Positions 42,268 through 51,750 are shown, counted from the stretch's first letter. The stretch is DNA of 64,000 nt from Anaerotruncus rubiinfantis (GCF_900078395.1 NZ_FKLA01000008.1:124001-188000); one strand, 5' to 3'. The notes: a model not told the origin generated them from the letters alone. A program made the numbers and translations.

Positions 42268-43155
42268 TCAAATGTCGACGCCAAGCACATTCTTGACGAG
42301 CAGTCCGACCACGAACGACAGCGCTGCAACGCCGAGGCTGATACAGGCCATCTCCAGAAAACGGCTTTTGAATTTGAGATCCTTGGCGACCGAGATGTAG
42401 TAGTTGAACAGGGCGATGATGAGCACGACGATCACCAACATGGTGCCCAGGGCGTAAAGATATTGGCTGGCTGGGAATATGAGATAGGGAAGCACCAGCA
42501 GCGCGACGGTGAGCAGATAGGCGATACCGGTGTAAATGCAGGATTTGAACGCGTCTGGCCGGCCTTCGCTTTTGGCGGAAAGGAATTCGCTCGAGGCCAT
42601 CGACAGGGTTGCCGAGATGCCGGTGATGAGGCCCGAAAGAGCGATGATACGGGTGTTCTGCATTGCCAGGGTGAGTCCGGCGAGCGTACCGGTCAATTCA
42701 ACCAGCGCGTCGTTGAGGCCCAGCACCATCGATCCAACATACCGCAGCCGTTCCTCGTCCAGCATCTCCATCAGCGCCTGCTCATGCGCATCCTCCTGCT
42801 CCCGGATCTGAACACTCTCCGGCACCTCTTCAGCCAGTTTGTCGTAACTGACCTGCGCGAGCGCCTCACCGTTTTCCATCATTTTGAGGGTGAAGGTGAA
42901 CCCCAGCAGACTGGCCATCAGGCCGTGCCACCAGACCTTCAGCTTTTGCGGCTTCATCTCGAGCCCGCTGTAGGTTTTCCAGATTTCATAATGGCGCAGC
43001 TCTTCAGAACTCAGGCGCAGAAGGGTTTCCTTATTTTTGCCTTCCTTCATCCGGGAGGCAATTTTTTTATAAATTTCACTTTCGGTCAGCTCGTTTTGCT
43101 GCATTGTTTTGATAAAAGCCAAAGATTCTGCGGAAATTTCTTTGTTCCTGCCCAT
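42268..43155 (-). CDS. Ferritin-like/VIT1 (CCC1) fusion membrane protein
   Basis: 295 residues; GAGG before ATG 43155. The N-terminal half is a rubrerythrin-like domain with E...ExxH pattern (IYKKIASRM...SSEELRHYEIWKTY; EVPESVQIREQEDAHEQALMEMLDEERL). The C-terminal VIT1 domain has GLNDALVELTGTLAGLTLAM and five predicted spans to residue 295. The family moves Fe2+ or Mn2+, with the diiron part loading metal. Confidence 0.85.
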   Translation of the reverse strand: MGRNKEISAESLAFIKTMQQNELTESEIYKKIASRMKEGKNKETLLRLSSEELRHYEIWKTYSGLEMKPQKLKVWWHGLMASLLGFTFTLKMMENGEALAQVSYDKLAEEVPESVQIREQEDAHEQALMEMLDEERLRYVGSMVLGLNDALVELTGTLAGLTLAMQNTRIIALSGLITGISATLSMASSEFLSAKSEGRPDAFKSCIYTGIAYLLTVALLVLPYLIFPASQYLYALGTMLVIVVLIIALFNYYISVAKDLKFKSRFLEMACISLGVAALSFVVGLLVKNVLGVDI

Positions 43156-43218
43156 TTGTTGCACCTCGTTAACAGTTTGATCAGCTTCATCTTATCACAT
43201 TTTTTGCTGCTATACAAT

Positions 43219-43262
43219 GAAAAAAGGGGGGCCTGTGCGGCTTCCATCCGCACAGGCCCCCC
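43219..43262 (-). terminator. Terminator of the XRE/ImmA-like regulator gene
   Basis: A 15-bp perfect stem (43226-43240 with 43248-43262) followed by a T-tract on the minus strand. Confidence 0.88.
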
Positions 43263-43289
43263 AGGTTAAAAGGAAAGGCGTAATCGATT

Positions 43290-44300
43290 TTACATAAAAA
43301 AGCTTCCAAAGTCATTGGGCAGCAGCCCTTCCGCCTTGGCCCTTGCAACTTTGGCCGCATACGCGGAAGGGTCTTCGAAGAAACAGAGCATCGAGGAAAT
43401 GCGGCTTTCCCTGCGCATAAAGCTGTTTTGGTTCAGATACATCAAGAAGTTGTTGTAGTAACTTTCCGAGATGATCCCGAGCTCCTTGAGCCGCAGCATA
43501 ATATTTCTGCGCGCAATGCCGTATTTCTGTTTCGCGCGGTCGAGCTCCTCCTCCAGGATATGGCTGCGCCGTGTCCCAAATTCCTGTTCCACCAGCACCT
43601 TTGGGAACAAAAGCTCCCGGGCAAAATAGGACAGGACAGCAGCTTCCTCCTCCGGCTCGCAGATCAGATAGGCCCGCCCCAACTCCTGCAGCAGCAGCAA
43701 GCGGAATTCGTCCTGGAATGGGATCGGCGTATAAAAGAGGAATCGCAGGTCCCGGGAATGTTCGACGCCGGAGAAATTGATGTGCCCAAACGCGTACGGC
43801 AGAGAAAAGAGAAGCCAGTCGTGGCTCTCCAGCAGGTTGCAGACGCTGGGGATGGCGTAACTGCCAATGCCCCAGAGCCGGCGGACTTCGTCGCAGACGC
43901 TGCGGATTTCCCGGGGTTCGTCGAGATGCACACGGGTTTGGGTGTACGGCACGGGGTGCCGCTGATCGTTGAGCACGTCGATGACACTGAGGTAACGTTC
44001 CAGCTCGATCTGTACATAGGCCTTGAGTTCTGCCATCCGGGCTGCGGGGAGCGGTTCCAGAGTGGTGGAGATGACCGGGTCGAAATCCGCCCAGTCGTCC
44101 TGATGGAAAAATTCCACCGGCATCCCAAGGGCGGAGGACAGAGCGGAGATCGCTTGCGGGCTGAGAGCGGTTTTGCCGGTTTCGTAATTGGAGAGGGCCG
44201 CTTTCGTGATGGGGGCGGAAAGTTCGGTCATCCGCTCCGCAAGCTGTTGCAGGGAAAGGCTGTTGGCCTGTCGTGCCAGGCGGATTCGATTTGCAATCAT
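43290..44300 (-). CDS. XRE regulator with degenerate ImmA/IrrE-like domain
   Basis: 336 residues. HTH at residues 3-60 (NRIRLARQANSLSLQQLAERM; ITKAALSNYETGKTALS). The second domain follows the ImmA/IrrE plan (FRLLLLQELGRAYL...EEEAAVLSYFARELLFPKVLV), but the metallopeptidase HExxH is QELGR at residues 205-209, so both zinc His residues are lost. It is divergent from the crotonase-TRAP operon and likely controls it, with the domain acting as a sensor rather than a protease. GTTTCA-type palindromes in the spacer are candidate operators. Confidence 0.75.
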   Translation of the reverse strand: MIANRIRLARQANSLSLQQLAERMTELSAPITKAALSNYETGKTALSPQAISALSSALGMPVEFFHQDDWADFDPVISTTLEPLPAARMAELKAYVQIELERYLSVIDVLNDQRHPVPYTQTRVHLDEPREIRSVCDEVRRLWGIGSYAIPSVCNLLESHDWLLFSLPYAFGHINFSGVEHSRDLRFLFYTPIPFQDEFRLLLLQELGRAYLICEPEEEAAVLSYFARELLFPKVLVEQEFGTRRSHILEEELDRAKQKYGIARRNIMLRLKELGIISESYYNNFLMYLNQNSFMRRESRISSMLCFFEDPSAYAAKVARAKAEGLLPNDFGSFFM

Positions 44301-44730
44301 AATATCCCGTTCCTATTATGTCTTTCGGATTTGTAAATTTCTCATGGATTACATCGCTTTCAACCGGGCGTCCGCGTTTATTATAGCATAGTTTCATCCG
44401 GTTTCACAAGCAAAAATGGGAATTCAATCGTATCTGCTTGCAAGATGTAGTATAAACAAAATAAAAAAATTTGTCAAATAGCAATTTTGCAAAAAAGGAG
44501 TCCTCTTCAGCGTTTTTTCTGATATTTGAGGGTGAAACATAGTTTCATTTAGCGTTTTATATAAAAAAGAATTAATTTTTTATAAAAATAAACGAATCCA
44601 TATTTAATAACTTGACATTTATAAAAAATTAGTTTAGTTTTGAGCTAAGGGAAGCTTGCGGGCGTGCCGGATATAAGGCGCGGTCCGGCCGTGGGATTTT
44701 CCCTGTTGCAAAAACGTGAGGAGTGGCTCC
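44301..44730. promoter_or_regulatory. AT-rich divergent control region of catabolic cluster 1
   Basis: No gene. A palindrome TGAAAC-ATA-GTTTCA (44533-44547) and CATAGTTTCAT (44387-44397, with a further GTTTCA at 44401-44406) look like operators. TTGACA (44612-44617), 17-base spacer and TAGTTT (44635-44640) can serve the crotonase operon. The rest is AT-rich with no clear terminator. Confidence 0.55.
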
Positions 44731-45474
44731 ATGGAAGGAAAAAAGCAAGTCTATTCAAAAGTGGAAAACAACGTAATGACCATTACGATCGACAACCCGG
44801 AGACCAAAAACGGTTTGACTTGGGAAGGGATTGGGCAGCTTGCGGATTGTTTTGAAATCCTAATCCGCGACGAAACTATCCGCGTCGCGGTCATCACCGG
44901 AAACGACAAATATTTCTACACCGGTGGACGGGTGGACCCCACAGTTCCCGGCGAGAAGGAAAAGTATGCGGATGCGATCGCACGCTACAGCTCCCTGGCG
45001 TCCAAGAATACAAAGCCATTGATCGCCGCGATTTCCGGCGACTGCCTGAAAGCGGGCATGGGGATGATCGCAAGCTGCGATTTTGCCATTGCGCGGGAAG
45101 GCGTGAAATTCGGTTTCCCTGAGATCCGCATGGGCGGCGTACCGATGATGGTCATGGTGGAAACGATCGACTGTATGCCGAAAAAACGCGCGCTGGAAGC
45201 ATATCTCACCGGGTGGGATTTTTCGGCCGAGGACGCCTACATGATGGGGCTCGTCAACCGGGTCGTCCCCAAGGAGCAGTTTGGGGAAACGGTTGAGAAA
45301 TTTGTCCGCGTGTTCCTGGACACGCCCTCCCCGTTGATCGAAATGACGAGAAGGGCCTATGAAACCCTGGCCGAGACACCGGATCCCAAAGAACGTGAGA
45401 AGTTTGCCATGGAGATGCTCCGTTCCGAGGTGCTGACCACCATGGCGAAAACCGAAACAGAATATAATGTATAG
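44731..45474 (+). CDS. Enoyl-CoA hydratase/isomerase (crotonase) family protein
   Basis: 247 residues; GAGGAG before ATG 44731. Crotonase core: VAVITGNDKYFYTGGRVDPT (oxyanion loop region), ISGDCLKAGMGMIASCDFAIAREGVKFGFPEIRMGGVP, and LTGWDFSAEDAYMMGLVNRVV. The family acts on acyl-CoA, by hydration, isomerisation or ring opening. First gene of the TRAP operon, so an imported acid may be activated to a CoA ester, though no CoA ligase is beside it. Confidence 0.88.
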   Translation: MEGKKQVYSKVENNVMTITIDNPETKNGLTWEGIGQLADCFEILIRDETIRVAVITGNDKYFYTGGRVDPTVPGEKEKYADAIARYSSLASKNTKPLIAAISGDCLKAGMGMIASCDFAIAREGVKFGFPEIRMGGVPMMVMVETIDCMPKKRALEAYLTGWDFSAEDAYMMGLVNRVVPKEQFGETVEKFVRVFLDTPSPLIEMTRRAYETLAETPDPKEREKFAMEMLRSEVLTTMAKTETEYNV

Positions 45475-45545
45475 CCCGCACCAAAACAAATGGAAAAAGC
45501 GATCACAGCTTTTGTGATTGTTTGGATATGAAAGGAGCAAGAAAG

Positions 45546-46625
45546 ATGAAAAAAACACTCGCGATGGTTCTTTGCCTGAGCATGATGCTGAGCGTTCTGG
45601 CTGGCTGCGGAAATTCCGGCGGCAGTGCGCCCGCAAGTTCCCAGTCCAATGCCCCCGCAAGCAGCGCGGCGTCCGGCTCTGCACCGGAAGCCCCGGCAGA
45701 GGAGGCAATTACCTTAAAGATGGGTTCCACCTCCCCGGTCGGCACCTTCCATGAGACAATTGCAAACACCTTTGCGCAGAAGGCGAACGAGGTTTCCGGC
45801 GGCCTGATCACCGTGAACGTGAACATGGGGGGCGTGCTGGGCAACACCCTGTCCCATTATTCGCAGATGGCACAGGGGGATCTCGATTTCTTCATGGCCG
45901 CGCTGGACACCTCCTCCGGTCTGAAGGAGGGCGGAGACATGGCTGTTGTTCTGGTCCCGTTCCTGTTTGATGATGAAACCCACTACAATAAATTCCTGGA
46001 GTCCGACCTGCTGGGCGGTATGGTTGGAAAGATCGAAAGCGCAAACGGCCTGAAATATCTGGGGGCGCTTTCCCGCCAGATGCCGCGCGGCCTTTCCACC
46101 ACCAACACACCCGTCCGGTCGGTTGCGGATGTAAAGAATCTGAAGATCCGCACCCCGGAAGCGACCGCGATGACCACCATCTGGTCCGCCTGGGGCGCAA
46201 ACCCGACCATCATCTCCGGCGGCGAGATGTACTCCGCCCTGCAGTCCGGTCTGGCCGACGGGCAGGACAACGATGTCATCAACACCTCCACCAGTGCGCT
46301 TTACGAAATCCAGAAATATTATATGGAACTCAATTACATCTATCAGAACCTGTTCCTGTGGGCTTCTGCCAAGACCTTCGGTGAACTGAGCGAACAGCAG
46401 CAGGCCTGGATCAACGAAGCGGTTGCCGCGACCTATGCCGCCATGGACCAGGAGCTGAACAGCATGTATGAGACCGAAAAGCAGAAGATGATCGACAACG
46501 GCATGGAATTCATTGATGCGGATCTGGATTCCTTCCGGGAGGCCACAGAAGCCGCTGTCGGCGAATTTGAAGGAACCCTCTACACTGCGGGTCTGTACGA
46601 CGAGATCCGTGCTCTGGCAGGCTGA
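45546..46625 (+). CDS. dctP: TRAP transporter solute-binding lipoprotein, DctP family (cluster 1)
   Basis: 359 residues with a lipoprotein signal (MKKTLAMVLCLSMMLSVLAGC, Cys21 lipidated) and a Ser/Ala-rich linker. DctP domain with the ligand-binding Arg in NLKIRTPEA and the GGEMYSALQSGLADGQ segment typical of family members binding C4-dicarboxylate or sugar acids. Outer face of the membrane; delivers substrate to the DctQM pair. Confidence 0.93.
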   Translation: MKKTLAMVLCLSMMLSVLAGCGNSGGSAPASSQSNAPASSAASGSAPEAPAEEAITLKMGSTSPVGTFHETIANTFAQKANEVSGGLITVNVNMGGVLGNTLSHYSQMAQGDLDFFMAALDTSSGLKEGGDMAVVLVPFLFDDETHYNKFLESDLLGGMVGKIESANGLKYLGALSRQMPRGLSTTNTPVRSVADVKNLKIRTPEATAMTTIWSAWGANPTIISGGEMYSALQSGLADGQDNDVINTSTSALYEIQKYYMELNYIYQNLFLWASAKTFGELSEQQQAWINEAVAATYAAMDQELNSMYETEKQKMIDNGMEFIDADLDSFREATEAAVGEFEGTLYTAGLYDEIRALAG

Positions 46626-46650
46626 AAAGGGCCTTACATAAAGGTAATGG

Positions 46651-46688
46651 AAAACGGCGGACCGTCCGGGATGGCCGGCCGCCGTTTT
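46651..46688 (+). terminator. Hairpin between dctP and dctQ (attenuator or stabiliser)
   Basis: AAAACGGCGG (46651-46660) pairs with CCGCCGTTTT (46679-46688) and inner GC pairs extend it. It may lower dctQM expression relative to the abundant binding protein. Confidence 0.6.
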
Positions 46689-46717
46689 CCGCATCTACAT
46701 CGATTGAGGATTGATTT

Positions 46718-47218
46718 ATGGAAAAGTATAGAAAAGTCCGCAAGGACATCTGCAATGTCTTCCGCTGGATTATGGCCGCCTGCCTGTTTGTGCTGGTGGT
46801 GCTTGCCACTGTGCAGGTGGTGACCCGGTATTTTGTGGCGGTGACCATCGTATGGGTGGAGGAGCTGTCCATCTACCTCATGACCTGGATGTGCGCGATC
46901 GGCGTCGCGTGGGTTTGGCTGGAAAATTGCAGCCACATCAAGATGGACGTTCTTGACAACATCCTTTCCCGCCGGACGATCCGCCTGATGGACGCGGGGA
47001 TCGATATCGTCACCGCGGCTATGGGGTTTGCCACGGTAAAGATTGGCCTGCGCACCTGGCAGACGAATCACGGCATGGTCATGTCGGTGATCAATCTGGA
47101 TGAAGGCAACCGGTACCTGCCGGTGATTGTGGGCGGCGCGCTTTTGCTGTTTGCCGCGCTTTATATGCTGGTTGAGCATATCTATCTTTTGACGAAAAAG
47201 GGGGAAAGCGAAGCATGA
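46718..47218 (+). CDS. dctQ: TRAP transporter small membrane subunit (cluster 1)
   Basis: 166 residues, four hydrophobic segments (IMAACLFVLVVLATVQVVTRY; ELSIYLMTWMCAIGVAWVWL; a GFATVKIGL part; VGGALLLFAALYMLVEHIYL). WVEELSIYLMTW is the DctQ signature area. Overlaps dctM by ATGA. Partner of DctM in the sodium-driven importer. Confidence 0.9.
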   Translation: MEKYRKVRKDICNVFRWIMAACLFVLVVLATVQVVTRYFVAVTIVWVEELSIYLMTWMCAIGVAWVWLENCSHIKMDVLDNILSRRTIRLMDAGIDIVTAAMGFATVKIGLRTWQTNHGMVMSVINLDEGNRYLPVIVGGALLLFAALYMLVEHIYLLTKKGESEA

Positions 47219-48507
47219 TTATCAAAGCGGTGCTGCTGTTCGGGATCATGTTCCTGTTCTTGTGCCTGCGCTTCCCGGTATTCGCCTCCCTCGGAATGGC
47301 GGTTGCGGGCATCTTCTTTCTCTTCCCGGATTCTATCCCGGTGGCGGTCATCGGGCAGGGCCTCATCTCCGGGATGAACAGCTATAATTTCTGCGCCATC
47401 CTGTTTTACTTCCTGCTTGGGGAAGTGATGAACTACGGCGGCATGAGCGACCGTCTCGTCAATTTCGGCAAGGCGGCCATCGGACATATCCGCGGCAGCC
47501 TCAGCCATATCAACATTCTGGCTTCGGTGGTGTTTGCGGGGGTGTCTGGCAGCGCCACGGCCGATACCGCGGCCATCGGTTCGCTGATGATCCCGATGAT
47601 GAAAAAGGATGGCTACGACGGTGAATACGCGGCGGCGGTCACCGGCGCGTCCTCCTGCATCGGGCCGATCATCCCGCCTTCCGGCGGCCTGGTCCTGATG
47701 GGGGTATACCTGTCCTGCTCGATCAACAAGCTGTTCCTGGGCGGCATGCTGCCAGGGCTTCTGATGGGCGCGTTCCAGCTTGTGGTCTCCTACATGATTT
47801 CGGTCAAGCGCAACTATCCCAAGGAAGCATGGCGCGGCTGGAAATACTTTTTCCAGACGGCGCGATCCTCCTTTTTCGCTTTTATGCTTCCGGCAATCGT
47901 CGTCTATTGCCTGGTCGCGGGGGTCGGCACAGTGATCGAGATCGGCGCGATCGCGGTGGTGTGCGCTGTGATCATCTCAAGCTTCATCTACCACGGCATG
48001 AATATAAAGCAGTTTATGAACTGTTTCGCGCGCGCTTCAATGATGGCGGCGAAGGTGCTTCCGTGCCTTGCGGTAGCGGGAGTGTTCACCTGGATCATCA
48101 GTTCGATCGGCGTTTCCAACGCATTGAAAACGCTGCTGATGGATGTCACCGACAGTCCGGTGGTGGCGCTGACACTGATCCTGCTGGTATTCTTCCTGTT
48201 TGGTATGATTCTTGATGTCAACGTCATCCAAATGGTCATCGTCCCAGCGATGGTGCCGATTGTCCGGGCGTTTGGGATTGATCCCATCCAGTTTGGCGTG
48301 GTGGGGATGCTGGTCTGCCAGATGGGACTTATCACGCCGCCGGTTGGGACGCTGATCTACATCACGGCCAGCATTGCGGACGCGAATCCTCTGAAGGTGG
48401 CGAAGGAACTGATGCCGTTCATCCTGGCGCTGATTGTGCTTGTGACCCTGATGATCCTGTTCCCGGGCATCACGACCTGGTTCCCGAACCTGATCTATTC
48501 GGCTTGA
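47215..48507 (+). CDS. dctM: TRAP transporter large permease (cluster 1)
   Basis: 430 residues with about 12 spans. DctM motifs: FPVFASLGMAVAGIF at the N-terminus, GSATADTAAIGSLMIPMMKK, GASSCIGPIIPPSG and near the end QFGVVGMLVCQMGLITPPVGTLIY. This is the symport channel subunit; substrate is not predictable from the permease. Confidence 0.93.
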   Translation: MIIKAVLLFGIMFLFLCLRFPVFASLGMAVAGIFFLFPDSIPVAVIGQGLISGMNSYNFCAILFYFLLGEVMNYGGMSDRLVNFGKAAIGHIRGSLSHINILASVVFAGVSGSATADTAAIGSLMIPMMKKDGYDGEYAAAVTGASSCIGPIIPPSGGLVLMGVYLSCSINKLFLGGMLPGLLMGAFQLVVSYMISVKRNYPKEAWRGWKYFFQTARSSFFAFMLPAIVVYCLVAGVGTVIEIGAIAVVCAVIISSFIYHGMNIKQFMNCFARASMMAAKVLPCLAVAGVFTWIISSIGVSNALKTLLMDVTDSPVVALTLILLVFFLFGMILDVNVIQMVIVPAMVPIVRAFGIDPIQFGVVGMLVCQMGLITPPVGTLIYITASIADANPLKVAKELMPFILALIVLVTLMILFPGITTWFPNLIYSA

Positions 48508-48519
48508 CGGGGGGATACA

Positions 48520-49566
48520 ATGCAGTATATGGGTAAATACGTCCCGCTGGGATGCACCGGTCTGAAGGTGTCAAGGATTGCCTTTGGCTGCGGCTTCCGG
48601 GGAATTTACGACGAAAATGAAGCGGCCAGCACCATACGGATGGCGATCGACTGCGGGGTGAACTTCATCGACTGCGCGAATATCTATAAGCTGCGCAGCG
48701 GTATCCATGCGGAGACCGCATTGGGAAAGGCGGTCCAAGGGCTTCGGGATAAGGTGATCATCACCTCCAAGTTCGGCGCGCAGATCGATGAACGCCACCC
48801 GACTTTGAATGGTTCGGGAGCGTCCCGGTACCACATGGTGCGGGCGGTGGAGGATTCACTCAGACGGTTCTCTACGGATTATATCGACGTATATCTCCTG
48901 CACATGCCGGACAGCGAAACGGCATACGAGGAAACAATGCGGGCGTTCGAGCAGCTCTGCCGTGACGGGAAGATCCGCTACGCGGGGCTCTGCAACCACA
49001 ATGCCTGGCAGATCACTGCGATGCAGGAGATCCATAAACGGTATGGGGGATGCCCCATTTCGGTGATCCAGAACCCATATAACCTTTTGAACCGATCGGC
49101 GGAGGAGGAGCTTTTTCCGGCGGCGGCTTACGGACGGCTCGGCGTCATGGCCTACAGCCCGCTGGGGGCGGGGCTTTTGGGCGGAGCTTTTGCGGATGGA
49201 CGGCCCGCGCCGGAAAAATCCACCTGGGGCTATGATCCCGTTTACAGGGAATATATGAAGCGGGTGTTCCCGGGACGCATTGCGCATATTGTGGATGCGG
49301 TGGCCGGTATGGCGCGGCGGTATGGCGTTTCCTCCGCGGTGATCGCAACCGCGTGGGTGCTGCAGAATTCGCAGGTGACCTGCGCCATCTCCGGCGCGGA
49401 CACCATGGCGGAATTTGCTGATTCGCTCAAAGCCGCCTCGTTGGAGCTGCGCTCGGAGGACCGCGCCGAACTCGACCGTTTGAGCTACGGGATGCGGGAG
49501 GTCTTTTCCCACCCGGAGGTTCAGAAAAAGACCGCAGTCTATCAAGAAATGAAATCAGAGGAGTAA
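48520..49566 (+). CDS. Aldo/keto reductase (cluster 1)
   Basis: 348 residues. All four tetrad residues are present: Asp51, Tyr56 (FIDCANIY), Lys84 (TSKFG) and His128 (VYLLHMPD). NADPH-dependent reduction or oxidation of a carbonyl or alcohol. Embedded in the TRAP operon, so it likely processes the imported compound. The counterpart in cluster 2 lacks most of these residues. Confidence 0.88.
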   Translation: MQYMGKYVPLGCTGLKVSRIAFGCGFRGIYDENEAASTIRMAIDCGVNFIDCANIYKLRSGIHAETALGKAVQGLRDKVIITSKFGAQIDERHPTLNGSGASRYHMVRAVEDSLRRFSTDYIDVYLLHMPDSETAYEETMRAFEQLCRDGKIRYAGLCNHNAWQITAMQEIHKRYGGCPISVIQNPYNLLNRSAEEELFPAAAYGRLGVMAYSPLGAGLLGGAFADGRPAPEKSTWGYDPVYREYMKRVFPGRIAHIVDAVAGMARRYGVSSAVIATAWVLQNSQVTCAISGADTMAEFADSLKAASLELRSEDRAELDRLSYGMREVFSHPEVQKKTAVYQEMKSEE

Positions 49567-49571
49567 TCGAG

Positions 49572-50492
49572 ATGCTTTATGAGAATAATCAAACAAAAAA
49601 GGGCTTTCTGGAACTGATGGAGGAAGGCCCGCTGATGGCGCCGTGCGTCTATGACTGCGTATCCGCGCGCCTGGTGGAGAACGCGGGCTTCAAAGCCATG
49701 TGCCTGTCGGGCGGCGAGCTTGCCGCCAGCCTCTGTGGGTTCCCGGACATTGGCCTTGTGACGCTCGATGAACTGGTGGGGGCGGTGGAGCGGATCTCCT
49801 CCTGCACGAGCATCCCGATGATCGTCGACATCGATACCGGTTTCGGCAATGAGATCAATCTGATCCGCACCTGCAAACGGGTGGCGAAAGCGGGCGCCAA
49901 AGCGGTGCACCTGGAGGACCAGACCTTCCCGAAACGCTGTGGGCATCTGCGCGGTAAGGAGGTCATCCCGCACGAGGATTACATCAGCAAGGTGAAGGCT
50001 GCCGCCTACGCGTTGGAGGGAACCGGATGCGTGCTGATCGCGCGCACCGACTCCTATCATCTGCTCGGCAAAGAGGAGGCCATCAGCCGCTGCAACGACG
50101 CGATTGACGCGGGCGCGGCCATTACCTTTGTCGAAGGGACGGGTTCGATCGCGGACATCATCGAAATCGGACAGCGGGTCAAGGGCCCCAAGATGTTCGC
50201 GATGGCGTCGGCCGGTGCGAGCCCGAAGGTGAGCGTCGCGCAGCTGCACGGCTGGGGCTACGGCCTCATGACCATGCACTATGCCATGGCGGGCGCGCTG
50301 ATGGGGATCGAGGAATACGGCAGGCTCTGCTATGAGGCGATGAGCGACATCCCGGTTACCGAGGACCCGCGCGTGGATTCAAGCCCGATCTATCTGTTTG
50401 AGCTCTTTGGACTGCACGAGTGGCTGAGACTCGGCAACCGGTTCAACAGCGCCATCAGCGACGCCGAGGAATTGGGAAAAGAGGACGAATGA
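49572..50492 (+). CDS. Isocitrate lyase/PEP mutase family lyase
   Basis: 306 residues. TIM-barrel lyase pattern: MAPCVYDCVSARLVENAGF, MIVDIDTGFGNEINLIRT, and catalytic region EDQTFPKRCGHLRGK with the KRCGH motif, then IARTDSYHLLGKEEAI. Closest in layout to methylisocitrate lyase/oxaloacetate decarboxylase-type proteins. It probably splits a C-C bond of a 2-hydroxy or 2-oxo acid produced by the operon. Last gene before the terminator. Confidence 0.85.
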   Translation: MLYENNQTKKGFLELMEEGPLMAPCVYDCVSARLVENAGFKAMCLSGGELAASLCGFPDIGLVTLDELVGAVERISSCTSIPMIVDIDTGFGNEINLIRTCKRVAKAGAKAVHLEDQTFPKRCGHLRGKEVIPHEDYISKVKAAAYALEGTGCVLIARTDSYHLLGKEEAISRCNDAIDAGAAITFVEGTGSIADIIEIGQRVKGPKMFAMASAGASPKVSVAQLHGWGYGLMTMHYAMAGALMGIEEYGRLCYEAMSDIPVTEDPRVDSSPIYLFELFGLHEWLRLGNRFNSAISDAEELGKEDE

Positions 50493-50500
50493 CAAACGAT

Positions 50501-50536
50501 AAAGGCCCGGCAATCCCATGGGATTGCCGGGCCTTT
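50501..50536 (+). terminator. Terminator of catabolic cluster 1
   Basis: AAAGGCCCGGCAATCC pairs with GGATTGCCGGGCCTTT around CATG; serves also the opposed gene at 50551. Confidence 0.88.
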
Positions 50537-50550
50537 TCACATTAAAAATA

Positions 50551-51714
50551 TCAAACAGCCCCGAAGCTGCTGTCGAACCCGTCAAAATCGCCAAATCCGC
50601 TGAAATCGGAGGAACCGCTGTCGCCGGTGTCAAAGGGATACATGTCGTAGTCGCCGCCTTCCTGCAATTCATCAAGAAAGAAGAGCGGATCATCAAAGAG
50701 CTGGTCGCCCGGCTCCATCCCGAAGACTTCGGCGCCCTCCGGCGTGAGGTAGCCCTGGTTATCGATCTCGTAACGGTAGTCGAAGAGCTCTTCGCCGCTC
50801 AGGAAAAGGGAGAGCGGGAAATAGCTGAGTTCAGAGATCATCACCCCAAAAACGAACGGATCCTCCTCGTAAACACCTTCATGGGTGCGGCTGAACAAGC
50901 CGGAGACATAGATGTAAGCGCCGTCTGAAACGAGAGAATCCCGGTGAACAGTCACGGCGAACTCGTCATCGGGCCATAGCATGCTGGAAAGGGTTTCTTC
51001 CGCCGCCGGTACGAGAAAGTAATCATAAACCTCATCCACCGTATAGGAATAGGCGTTATCCCCGGCCTGACCCGGGAGATTCCAGTCGTCCGGGAGCGGT
51101 TCTGCCGGCTCGCTGATGGAAAATTCCGGCTCCACCGTGAGGTCGGGTTCCCGTTCGGGGGTGGCGCTGGCGAAGGAGAACAGACCGATGACCGCTGTCA
51201 GGATAAACGGAATCAGTGCGACCCCCGCGATGACCAGAGCGATCAGGCAGCCTTTGCGGCTGCCGTCGCCGCGGGTTTTATGCGGATTGTAATAGTCATA
51301 GCTCTGCTTGTGGCCGGGGCCGGAATAGCCCGCCGGAGCGCGGTAATAGTTTCCGCGCTCCTTCTCAAAAACACTCTGGTCGAATTCATCCGAGATATCG
51401 TACCGGTCGCGGTTCGCGTTGGCCTGTTCGTCACGTTTTTCCTGTTCGGCGCGCTCCCGGTTGCGGATACGTACGGTACAGATGGCGCAGGTGTCTGAAG
51501 TGGAGCTGCCCGGCAGCTCCTTGCCGCATTCAGAGCAGCGCTTTTTGGGCATGCCCGGCCGAATGCAGCCGTCATCCGGCTGTTCGGCCGGCGCAGCGGA
51601 GGGCGCGGATTCGCGGGGCTCATCGCCAGAGGGTTCCTCCTCGATCTTTACGCCGCAGTAGGAGCAGTAGACGCTGTCCTCGACAATCTCGCTGCCGCAT
51701 TTTCTACAGAACAT
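50551..51714 (-). CDS. Zinc-ribbon membrane protein, unknown function
   Basis: 387 residues. N-terminal double zinc ribbon (FCRKCGSE...YCSYCGVK; RCSECGKE...TCAICT), charged linker, one membrane span at about residues 158-183 (GCLIALVIAGVALIPFILTAVIG), then a β-rich extracytoplasmic domain and a Gly/Asp/Phe-rich tail. Such double-ribbon anchors are usual in Clostridia surface or stress proteins. AAGGGG before ATG. Not assigned to a pathway. Confidence 0.7.
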   Translation of the reverse strand: MFCRKCGSEIVEDSVYCSYCGVKIEEEPSGDEPRESAPSAAPAEQPDDGCIRPGMPKKRCSECGKELPGSSTSDTCAICTVRIRNRERAEQEKRDEQANANRDRYDISDEFDQSVFEKERGNYYRAPAGYSGPGHKQSYDYYNPHKTRGDGSRKGCLIALVIAGVALIPFILTAVIGLFSFASATPEREPDLTVEPEFSISEPAEPLPDDWNLPGQAGDNAYSYTVDEVYDYFLVPAAEETLSSMLWPDDEFAVTVHRDSLVSDGAYIYVSGLFSRTHEGVYEEDPFVFGVMISELSYFPLSLFLSGEELFDYRYEIDNQGYLTPEGAEVFGMEPGDQLFDDPLFFLDELQEGGDYDMYPFDTGDSGSSDFSGFGDFDGFDSSFGAV

Positions 51715-51750
51715 AGGTTACCCCTTCCTGCTTCCCGGCGCGGGAAGCGA

